A stretch of DNA of 22,716 nt from T3Sed10-241 sp036796255. Lineage in GTDB: Bacteria; Bacteroidota; Bacteroidia; Flavobacteriales_D; Cryomorphaceae. The translations under genes and the position numbers were made by a program. Location of the stretch: contig DAIRDH010000053.1 of assembly GCA_036796255.1 (NCBI GenBank), positions 1 to 22,716 on the forward strand, read 5' to 3'. How positions within the stretch are numbered: the first letter of the stretch is position 1; each line of letters starts with the position of its first letter. Positions 14,807 through 21,093 of this stretch are shown in pieces. The notes under the pieces were generated by a model. It was given only the letters and a program-made list of their open reading frames with translations, had not been told where the DNA came from and searched no databases.

Positions 14807-15831
14807 GCGACAAACCCCTACACTTTGCTGTGGTTGGTTGCGGCCACATCGGCAAGCGACATGCGGAAATGATTGCGCGCAATCCCGAGGCTAAGCTCGT
14901 GGCCATGATGGACATCAAGGAAAGGGACGAACTTGGCATTGACGCTTATGTGGTGCCTTATTTCAAGAATCTCGATGAGATGCTGGAGGCCCATCCGGAA
15001 ATTGATGTCGTGAACGTGTGCTCTCCCAACGGATTGCATGCATCGCAATCTCTAAAGGCATTGCAGAACCGCAAGCACGTGGTGTGCGAGAAACCCATGG
15101 GCCTGAGCAAAGCCAATTGCGAAGAGGTTATATTCAAGGCCTTGCAAATGAGTCGGCACGTCTTTTGCGTGATGCAAAACCGCTACTCACCGCCCTCGGC
15201 CTGGCTCAAGGAGATGATGGAAGAGAAGCGCCTCGGCGACATCTACCTGGTAGACATCAATTGCTACTGGAACCGAGACGAGCGCTACTACAAAAAGGAA
15301 GGCTGGAAAGGCAGCGCCGATTTGGACGGCGGCACGCTTTTCACGCAGTTTTCGCACTTTATCGATATCATGTACTGGCTTTTTGGCGATATTGAAAATA
15401 TCCAGGGGCGCTTTGCAGATTTCAACCACCAGGGAATCACTGATTTTGAAGACAGTGGCATTGTGAATTTCGATTTTGTCAATGGTGGCGTGGGGTCCCT
15501 CAATTACTCAACTGCCGTTTGGGGCCAAAACCTCGAGAGCAGCATGACCATTATAGGTAGCAAAGGCAGTATCAAGGTAGGAGGTCAGTACATGAACAAT
15601 GTAGAATATTGCCATGTAGATGGTTACGAAATGCCAGAGCTTGCCGAATCGAGCCCGGCCAATGACTACGGCCATTATAAGGGCAGTGCGGCCAACCACC
15701 ATTTTGTGATCCAAAATGTGATTGACACCATCAAAAACAGGAATGTGGCAACCACCAATGCCCTTGAGGGATTGAAAGTTGTAGAAATAATTGAACGAAT
15801 ATACAAGGTCAGAGACCAAATAAAGTCATGA
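14803..15831 (+). CDS. wbpB: WbpB-like UDP-GlcNAcA 3-dehydrogenase (Gfo/Idh/MocA)
   Basis: A 342-residue Gfo/Idh/MocA oxidoreductase expected to oxidise C3 of UDP-GlcNAc-uronate, making the keto substrate for the WbpE-type aminotransferase. The nucleotide-binding motif VVGCGHIGKRH is at residues 10-20. SPNGLHA and CEKPMG (K97, the conserved catalytic lysine) follow, then MQNRYSPP and the helix QFSHFIDIMYWLFGDIENI with the conserved His. Size and the NRYSPP/SHFIDI pattern fit WbpB/WlbA. The known pair WbpB-WbpE recycles NAD(H) with 2-oxoglutarate; whether this one does is not visible. It overlaps both neighbours by four bases. Confidence 0.92.
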   Translation: MSDKPLHFAVVGCGHIGKRHAEMIARNPEAKLVAMMDIKERDELGIDAYVVPYFKNLDEMLEAHPEIDVVNVCSPNGLHASQSLKALQNRKHVVCEKPMGLSKANCEEVIFKALQMSRHVFCVMQNRYSPPSAWLKEMMEEKRLGDIYLVDINCYWNRDERYYKKEGWKGSADLDGGTLFTQFSHFIDIMYWLFGDIENIQGRFADFNHQGITDFEDSGIVNFDFVNGGVGSLNYSTAVWGQNLESSMTIIGSKGSIKVGGQYMNNVEYCHVDGYEMPELAESSPANDYGHYKGSAANHHFVIQNVIDTIKNRNVATTNALEGLKVVEIIERIYKVRDQIKS

Positions 15832-17123
15832 ACATGTACGACGCGCTCCTTAACAAGGAAAAAAAACTCGCAGTAATCGGATTGGGATACGTGGGGCTTC
15901 CCATAGCACTTGAATTTGCAAAGCAAATCTCAGTAATTGGTTTCGACATCAACCCTGAGCGGGTTGAAATGATGAAAAACAAGATTGATCCAAGCAATGA
16001 GCTTGACTCCAGTGCTTTCGAGGGTTGTGATATCGCCTTTACGGCAAATATAGACGAACTCAAGGACGCTTCTTTCTTTATTGTGGCCGTGCCTACGCCC
16101 ATCGACAGCAGCAACACTCCTGACCTGCGTCCGGTGCTTAGTGCTTCGCGCACAGTGGGGCAGGTGCTCAAAAAAGGCGACTATGTGGTGTACGAAAGCA
16201 CGGTATACCCTGGCTGTACAGAAGAGGATTGCATCCCTGTACTCGAAGAGGTCTCAGGATTGAAGTTTATGGACGACTTCAAGGTGGGTTATAGCCCCGA
16301 GCGCATCAATCCGGGCGACAAGGAGCATACACTCAAGAGCATTGTGAAAGTGAGCTCTGGCTGCAGTGCTGAATCGGCTGAGATCATTGCCATGGTCTAT
16401 GAACTCGTTGTTGAAGCAGGCGTGCACCGCGCTTCATCCATTAAAGTGGCTGAAGCTGCAAAGATCATTGAAAACACCCAGCGCGATGTGAATATCGCTC
16501 TGATCAATGAGCTGTCTATCATTTTCAATAAAATGAAAATCAATACCTACGAGGTGCTGGAAGCCGCTGGAACCAAATGGAATTTCCTTAATTTCAAGCC
16601 CGGCCTGGTCGGAGGTCATTGCATTGGTGTCGATCCATATTACCTCACGCACAAAGCGGAGAAGCTAGGCTACCACGCGCAGATCATCACTTCCGGACGA
16701 TTTGTAAACGACTCCATGGGAGGCTATGTGGCCAAGCAAACGGTGAAGAAAATCATCAGCCAGGGCAAAAACATTCAGGATGCCCGCGTGCTGGTGATGG
16801 GTGCTACTTTCAAAGAAAATGTGAGCGACATACGCAATTCCAAAGTGGTGGATACCGTCCGTGAGCTCGAATCATTTAGCGTGCAGGTAGACGTAATCGA
16901 CCCTTATGCCGACGCAAAAGAGGTGAAGCATGAGTACGGATACGACCTTCAGACGGAGCCTAAATCGAAGTATGATGCGGTCATCGTTGCGGTGAACCAC
17001 AAGGAATACATGAACCTTCCAGAGTCTTATTTTGAAAATCTCCTTTCGGAGAATGGAGTATTCGTAGACCTCAAAGGCATTTACCGCGGTAAAATCACTA
17101 AATTTCTGTACTGGAGTTTATAA
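15828..17123 (+). CDS. wbpA: WbpA/TviB-like UDP-N-acetylhexosamine 6-dehydrogenase
   Basis: A 431-residue nucleotide-sugar dehydrogenase that should oxidise C6 of UDP-GlcNAc to UDP-GlcNAc-uronate, the first committed step of the Wbp branch. Visible motifs are AVIGLGYVGLPIA (residues 15-27), VAVPTPID, YESTVYPGCTEED, YSPERINPGDKEH, ENTQRDVNIALINEL and the catalytic C265 in GLVGGHCIGVDPYYL. The GGHCIGVDP form and ERINPGD are hallmarks of the WbpA/WbpO/TviB class, distinct from the UDP-glucose enzyme encoded upstream. UDP-GalNAc or UDP-ManNAc cannot be fully excluded as substrate. It is the last gene of the operon and meets fabD tail to tail with a six-base overlap. Confidence 0.93.
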   Translation: MNMYDALLNKEKKLAVIGLGYVGLPIALEFAKQISVIGFDINPERVEMMKNKIDPSNELDSSAFEGCDIAFTANIDELKDASFFIVAVPTPIDSSNTPDLRPVLSASRTVGQVLKKGDYVVYESTVYPGCTEEDCIPVLEEVSGLKFMDDFKVGYSPERINPGDKEHTLKSIVKVSSGCSAESAEIIAMVYELVVEAGVHRASSIKVAEAAKIIENTQRDVNIALINELSIIFNKMKINTYEVLEAAGTKWNFLNFKPGLVGGHCIGVDPYYLTHKAEKLGYHAQIITSGRFVNDSMGGYVAKQTVKKIISQGKNIQDARVLVMGATFKENVSDIRNSKVVDTVRELESFSVQVDVIDPYADAKEVKHEYGYDLQTEPKSKYDAVIVAVNHKEYMNLPESYFENLLSENGVFVDLKGIYRGKITKFLYWSL

Positions 17124-17127
17124 ACTC
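17114..17127. repeat. 14-bp palindrome containing both stop codons
   Basis: GAGTTTATAAACTC is a perfect palindrome. Read on either strand it contains AGT-TTA-TAA, so the WbpA-type dehydrogenase and FabD both end in Ser-Leu-stop encoded by the same bases. There is no stem-plus-T-tract terminator here. Confidence 0.85.
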
Positions 17128-17999
17128 GCCGACGAGCGCGGCAAGTCGCGGCTCACACGTTTGAAAAGCCCTTGCAACACCTGCCCAGGCCCCACTTCTA
17201 TCACTTCACTTGCGCCATCGCCCATCATGGAAGCCATGGTTTGTGTCCAACGCACGGGAGCTGTTAATTGGGCTACAAGGTTGGTTTTAATTTCCATGGG
17301 ATCGCGCGTCGGTCTGGCATTTACATTTTGATATATCGCGCACCGCGGAATGTTGATGGCAGTGGCTTCAATGGCCGCAGCCAATTTTTGCCGTGCAGGC
17401 TCCATCAAAGGCGAGTGAAAAGCACCACCCACAGCGAGCAAATCGGCTTTGCGTGCCCCGGCCTCTTTCATTTTTTCGCAAGCGGCGGTCACAGCTTCGA
17501 TCTCGCCACTGATTACCAATTGACCAGGGCAATTGTAATTGGCGGGGACCACAACACCATCTGTTTGAGCACAGATTTTTTCAACCACCTCGTCATCGAG
17601 GGCCAACACTGCCGCCATGGTGCCTTTGGAAAGTTCCGTGGCTTCCTGCATCGCATTGGCGCGTGCGGCGACAAGCTTCAGTCCTGACTCAAAATCCATG
17701 GCGCCGGCGGCCACCAGGGCTGAAAACTCCCCAAGGCTGTGACCGGCTACCATATCCGGGGCAAAGCGGTCGCCGAGCAGTTGAGCAAGTATCACCGAAT
17801 GCAGAAAGATGGCCGGCTGGGTCACCTTGGTTTGCTTGAGTTCCTCTTCGCTGCCCTCAAACATGATGTCGGTGATGCGAAACCCGAGTATCTCGTTGGC
17901 CTTTTCAAAAAGTGCTTTGGCTTCGGCTGATGCTTCGTAGAGGTCTTTGCCCATGCCGGGAAATTGGGCGCCCTGTCCGGGAAATACGTATGCTTTCAT
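17118..17999 (-). CDS. fabD: Malonyl-CoA:ACP transacylase FabD
   Basis: A 293-residue cytosolic enzyme that moves malonyl from CoA to acyl carrier protein for fatty-acid synthesis. It shows the start FPGQGAQFPGMG, the nucleophile S88 in GHSLGEFSAL, R113 in AARANAMQ that holds the malonyl carboxylate, H195 in GGAFHSPLM, and the closing EVGPGQVLQGLFKR. Normal length, complete. It stands alone rather than in a fab cluster, with its own promoter between it and the Bax-inhibitor gene. The 3' end overlaps the sugar-nucleotide operon. Confidence 0.97.
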   Translation of the reverse strand: MKAYVFPGQGAQFPGMGKDLYEASAEAKALFEKANEILGFRITDIMFEGSEEELKQTKVTQPAIFLHSVILAQLLGDRFAPDMVAGHSLGEFSALVAAGAMDFESGLKLVAARANAMQEATELSKGTMAAVLALDDEVVEKICAQTDGVVVPANYNCPGQLVISGEIEAVTAACEKMKEAGARKADLLAVGGAFHSPLMEPARQKLAAAIEATAINIPRCAIYQNVNARPTRDPMEIKTNLVAQLTAPVRWTQTMASMMGDGASEVIEVGPGQVLQGLFKRVSRDLPRSSASL

Positions 18000-18025
18000 A
18001 ATGTTGATTTGACTGGATATTGGGG

Positions 18026-18054
18026 CAATGATAGTTATTTAGAGCGGTTTCAAA
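18026..18054 (-). promoter_or_regulatory. Probable fabD promoter
   Basis: On the minus strand a -33 TTTG (18054-18051) is followed by exactly 17 bases and TATCATTG (18033-18026), one mismatch from TAnnTTTG. Predicted leader is about 19 bases. The -33 box uses the last bases of the T-tract of the upstream operon terminator. Confidence 0.6.
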
Positions 18055-18084
18055 AAAAATCCGGCCCGCTAATGACGGACCGGA
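18052..18084 (-). terminator. Terminator of the queD-folE-BI-1 operon
   Basis: Minus-strand RNA forms a 9-bp stem (TCCGGTCCG / CGGGCCGGA with one G-U pair; plus positions 18076-18084 and 18060-18068) with a seven-base loop, followed by eight T (18059-18052). It lies 25 bases beyond the stop of the Bax-inhibitor gene. On the plus strand the G-U becomes an A-C mismatch and there is no T-tract, so it works in one direction only. Confidence 0.88.
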
Positions 18085-18109
18085 ATAAGCAATTTTTTCA
18101 AAAGGTACT

Positions 18110-18844
18110 TCAGTTCCTGTTGCCCAAAAAGCGAAGCAGGAACAAAAAGAGGTTTACGAAATCGAGGTACAGGTTAAGCGCGCCAAACAAAGCGAGCTTG
18201 GTACCTTCTTCACTTTGGGCGTCGACAGTCATGCCGATGCGCTTGATTTTTTGCATGTCGTAAGCGGTGAGGCCTGTGAATACCAGCACTCCGATAAGGC
18301 TGATCACATACTCCATGGCGGCGCTTTTCATAAACCAGTTCACCACCATTGCGATAATGATACCGATCAATGCCATATAGAGTATGGAGCCCATTTTCGT
18401 AAGGTCAGTGCTGGTGGTATAGCCCAGGAATGCCATGGCACCAAAAGTTCCGGAAGTGATCAGGAAGGTGGTGAAAATACTCGCCTGGCTGTAAGCCAAA
18501 AATATAAAGCTCAGGCTCATACCCATCAGTACGCTGTAGGCTATGAACACGGTGAGCATGGTAGTGCTGCGCATGCGCTGCATGCCAAAGCCCATCCAGA
18601 GCACGAGGCCAAAGGGAGCAAGCATCACAATCCAGCCAAGGCCGGTCATCCCGGTTTCGGATACGAGCATGCTGATGAGGGCATCGTTGGTTCCAAACCA
18701 CCATGCCATCACACCCGAGATAGCGAGTGCAGCCGACATGTAGGTCATCACGTTGCTAACGAAATTTTTGGCTACTGCGCCTGTCTGAACAGCGGTAGCG
18801 TCGAGTGGGGCTGGGCCCGCAGCCCAGAGGTCATTGTTTCTCAT
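18110..18844 (-). CDS. Bax inhibitor-1/YccA family membrane protein
   Basis: A 244-residue inner-membrane protein with about seven hydrophobic helices: after a polar start, segments near VMTYMSAALAISGVMAWWF, GWIVMLAPFGLVLWMGF, TMLTVFIAYSVLMGMSLSFI, FTTFLITSGTFGAMAFLGY, LYMALIGIIIAMVVNWFM, YVISLIGVLVFTGLTAYD and the LYLDFVNLFLFLLRFLG end. The Asp residues in GLTAYDMQKIK and LYLDFVNLFL are the conserved features of the BI-1/TMBIM family, where such acids gate calcium leak in a characterised bacterial homologue. Its role here is unknown; in E. coli the relative YccA interacts with FtsH. It starts three bases after the folE stop and ends the operon. Confidence 0.92.
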   Translation of the reverse strand: MRNNDLWAAGPAPLDATAVQTGAVAKNFVSNVMTYMSAALAISGVMAWWFGTNDALISMLVSETGMTGLGWIVMLAPFGLVLWMGFGMQRMRSTTMLTVFIAYSVLMGMSLSFIFLAYSQASIFTTFLITSGTFGAMAFLGYTTSTDLTKMGSILYMALIGIIIAMVVNWFMKSAAMEYVISLIGVLVFTGLTAYDMQKIKRIGMTVDAQSEEGTKLALFGALNLYLDFVNLFLFLLRFLGNRN

Positions 18845-18847
18845 GTC

Positions 18848-19456
18848 TCAGTGTAGTTTTGAGGATATCAAAGTTATAAATTCTTGTCGTGTTTCTTCTT
18901 TCAAAAATTGCCCGTGAAATGCTGAGGTCGTCGTCACCGAATTTTGCTTTTGCACACCGCGCATGGCCATGCACATATGCTGGGCTTCAATGACTACCGC
19001 CACACCTTGTGGCTGCAGCGTTTCCTGGATGCAATCTCTGATTTGCGTAGTCAAGCGTTCCTGCACCTGCAATCTTCGTGCAAAAGCATCCACAAGCCGC
19101 GGAATCTTGCTCAAACCGACAATTCGTCCGTTTGGGATGTAGGCGATGTGCGCCTTTCCGAAAAAGGGGAGGAGGTGGTGCTCACACATGCTGTACACTT
19201 CAATGTCTTTCACGAGCACCATTTGGTCGTAACTTTCGTCAAAAAGGGCAGATTGCAAAATCTGCACGGGATCTTCAGTATAGCCCTTCGTGAGAAACTT
19301 CATGGCTTTTGCCATGCGCACGGGAGTATCCAGGAGTCCTTGTCTTTCAGGATCTTCGCCTATCAGGCCAAGCGCTTCACGGTATATGGTAGCCAATCGC
19401 TCCAGGGTCTCTTCTTCCTTCTCTGCCATGTGTTTGTAGTTGTTTTCGGCCATCAT
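18848..19456 (-). CDS. folE: GTP cyclohydrolase I
   Basis: A 202-residue enzyme (FolE1) that turns GTP into 7,8-dihydroneopterin triphosphate, the entry point to folate and queuosine. The zinc ligands C91 and H94 are in SMCEHHLLPFFGKAHI and C162 is in EAQHMCMAMRGVQK. PRLVDAFARRLQVQERLTTQ and the closing TSAFHGQF follow. The first ATG lies on a four-base overlap (ATGA) with the queD stop; a second ATG follows directly and could also serve. Together with QueD it supplies the first two steps toward 7-deazaguanines, while folate also needs its product. Confidence 0.97.
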   Translation of the reverse strand: MMAENNYKHMAEKEEETLERLATIYREALGLIGEDPERQGLLDTPVRMAKAMKFLTKGYTEDPVQILQSALFDESYDQMVLVKDIEVYSMCEHHLLPFFGKAHIAYIPNGRIVGLSKIPRLVDAFARRLQVQERLTTQIRDCIQETLQPQGVAVVIEAQHMCMAMRGVQKQNSVTTTSAFHGQFLKEETRQEFITLISSKLH

Positions 19457-19872
19457 TCACCGAAATATTCCGCCGAGTTGTTGCGGGTTTCGTAGAGGCG
19501 CACGCTGTGCAATTTGCAGTCATGCGACTCTACCTCTTCCTGAATTTGCTGCCAAATGGCTACTGCCAAATTTTCAGTACTGGCCATTACCCCTTCGAGA
19601 AATGGCACATCGAGGTTGAGGTTTTTGTGGTCGAGCTCGTCGATCACGCGGCGCTTGATGATGTTGCTAAGCAGCTTTAGATCGATCACGCAACCGGTGT
19701 CGGGGCTGGGCGTGCCTTTTACAGTCACGAAGAGGTCGTAATTGTGGCCATGCCAGTTCACATTGGCACACTTGCCAAACACCTCAATATTCTTCTCATC
19801 GCTCCATTTGGGATTCCACAGCTTGTGCGCTGCGTTAAAATGTTCCCTTCGTGTGATGTAAACCAATGCCAT
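19453..19872 (-). CDS. queD: 6-carboxytetrahydropterin synthase / 6-pyruvoyl-tetrahydropterin synthase family
   Basis: A 139-residue zinc enzyme of the PTPS fold, acting on dihydroneopterin triphosphate, the FolE product. The three zinc histidines are H16 (FNAAHKLWN) and H41/H43 (NWHGHNYDL); the catalytic cysteine is probably C35 in FGKCANVNWHGH. TGCVIDLKLL and ELDHKNLN are also standard, and the late Glu is in RLYETRNNSAEYFGE. The QueD role in queuosine synthesis is most likely in bacteria, but a pyruvoyl-tetrahydropterin function is not excluded by sequence. The frame extends upstream to 19941 through the promoter, so I use the ATG at 19872. First gene of the operon with folE and the BI-1 gene. 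Confidence 0.92.
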   Translation of the reverse strand: MALVYITRREHFNAAHKLWNPKWSDEKNIEVFGKCANVNWHGHNYDLFVTVKGTPSPDTGCVIDLKLLSNIIKRRVIDELDHKNLNLDVPFLEGVMASTENLAVAIWQQIQEEVESHDCKLHSVRLYETRNNSAEYFGE

Positions 19873-19892
19873 GCTCCCTGAAAAATTGGCTG

Positions 19893-19900
19893 CAAATATA
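19893..19900 (-). promoter_or_regulatory. -7 box of the queD-folE-BI-1 operon
   Basis: TATATTTG on the minus strand, a perfect match, 20 bases before the queD ATG. It supports starting queD at 19872 rather than at the farther ATG at 19941. No clear -33 partner. Confidence 0.65.
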
Positions 19901-19946
19901 CGATTTATTGTGCGCTCAGCCACCTTAAGCCTCAAGGGCAAAATGT

Positions 19947-19954
19947 TAACTTTG
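19947..19954 (+). promoter_or_regulatory. -7 box of hldD
   Basis: TAACTTTG, a perfect TAnnTTTG, ends 17 bases before the hldD ATG and gives a leader of roughly 10 bases. It is back to back with the queD promoter 46 bases away. Confidence 0.65.
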
Positions 19955-19971
19955 CCCGCAAATTACAAAGC

Positions 19972-20937
19972 ATGATTGTAGTAACCGGAGCAGCGGGTTT
20001 TATTGGTTCTTGCCTTGTAAGCGCACTCAATACCAGCGGCTACAAAGACCTTATCCTCGTTGATGATTTTGCGAAAAGCGAAAAGGCCCCCAACCTGGAG
20101 GGCAAGGCCTTTTCGGCAAAAGTGGACCGCGCGGAGTTTGCCGAATGGCTCGACGCCAACCACAAGATGGTCTACTTCGTCTTTCACATCGGTGCGCGGA
20201 CGGATACCACAGAATTTGACCGCGAGATTTTTGACCGGCTCAACCTGAATTACACCAAAGAGGTGTGGAACCGCTGCGCCGAATACGGGATTCCCCTCGT
20301 CTACGCCAGTTCGGGAGCCACATACGGACTCGGTGAGCATGGCTACAGCGACAGCCATGAGGTGGTTGATAAGCTCAAGCCACTCAATCCTTACGGCGAT
20401 TCCAAAAACGATTTTGACAAGTGGGCACTAGCCCAGGAGCGCAAGCCCTACTTCTGGGCAGGGCTGAAGTTTTTCAACGTCTACGGCCCCAATGAGTACC
20501 ACAAGGGCCGCATGGCTTCGGTAATTTTTCATGCATTCAACCAGATTCGCGATAAGGGCGAGGTAAAACTTTTCCGCTCCCACAACCCCGACTACTGCGA
20601 TGGGGGACAGCTCCGCGATTTCATCTACGTGAAAGATGTAGTGGCTGTGTGCCTTTGGCTCATGGAAACCCGCAAAACTTTAGGCCTGTTCAACCTCGGC
20701 ACGGGCCGCGCGCGCACCTTTCTCGACCTCGCGAAGGCCAGCTTCGCCGCTCTCGAGAAGGAGCCGAACATCACCTTCATCGACACCCCCGCCGACATTC
20801 GCGACAAGTACCAGTACTATACCCAGGCAGAGATGGGCAAGCTGAGGGCGGCTGGTTACGATGCGCCTTTCACCTCGCTTGAGGATGGAGTGGGGGATTA
20901 TGTGAAAAACTACCTGGAGCCGTATCGGTATATGTGA
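19972..20937 (+). CDS. hldD: ADP-glyceromanno-heptose 6-epimerase
   Basis: A 321-residue SDR enzyme that converts ADP-D-glycero-D-manno-heptose to the L-glycero form used in LPS core. The NAD(P) motif TGAAGFIGS is at residues 5-13. The family-specific features are HIGARTDTTE, catalytic S114 in YASSGATYG, Y141/K145 in NPYGDSKNDFDKW, FNVYGPNEYHKGRMASV, RDFIYVKDV and DIRDKYQYYTQAEMGKL. Normal length. The other heptose genes (hldE, gmhA, gmhB) are not in the window. The segment around 20700-20760 is about 70 percent G+C, well above the surrounding sequence. Diverges from queD. Confidence 0.95.
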   Translation: MIVVTGAAGFIGSCLVSALNTSGYKDLILVDDFAKSEKAPNLEGKAFSAKVDRAEFAEWLDANHKMVYFVFHIGARTDTTEFDREIFDRLNLNYTKEVWNRCAEYGIPLVYASSGATYGLGEHGYSDSHEVVDKLKPLNPYGDSKNDFDKWALAQERKPYFWAGLKFFNVYGPNEYHKGRMASVIFHAFNQIRDKGEVKLFRSHNPDYCDGGQLRDFIYVKDVVAVCLWLMETRKTLGLFNLGTGRARTFLDLAKASFAALEKEPNITFIDTPADIRDKYQYYTQAEMGKLRAAGYDAPFTSLEDGVGDYVKNYLEPYRYM

Positions 20938-21031
20938 TCGCATTCGAAAGCCGTTGTTGACAATGGTTTGAGAGAGGGCATGATCATCGTATGCGGCCTA
21001 AAATATCAACACCCTTCCTCACATTCATGGC

Positions 21032-21062
21032 TTGTGGCTTGCAGATTATCTGCTTATATTTG
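21032..21062 (+). promoter_or_regulatory. Promoter of the secreted orphan gene
   Basis: A perfect -7 box TATATTTG (21055-21062) is preceded 20 bases upstream by TTG (21032-21034). The predicted leader of about 25 bases is almost wholly occupied by the hairpin described next. Confidence 0.6.
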
Positions 21063-21074
21063 GTTGTAGTGATC

Positions 21075-21093
21075 GATTTTTTGCTGAAAAATC
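21075..21093 (+). promoter_or_regulatory. Hairpin abutting the start codon
   Basis: GATTTTT (21075-21081) pairs with AAAAATC (21087-21093) around a TGCTG loop, ending on the base before the ATG. The stem is A/U-rich and weak, but it occupies the whole ribosome-binding region and could reduce or tune translation. It may be chance. Confidence 0.35.

Noticed and set aside
10793..17123. Complete O-antigen or capsule locus
   Set aside because: Only precursor enzymes are present; no glycosyltransferase, Wzx, Wzy or ABC exporter was found.
18215..18856. 213-codon plus-strand frame opposite the Bax-inhibitor gene
   Set aside because: Its His-rich composition is the mirror of the hydrophobic codons on the coding strand; no family features.
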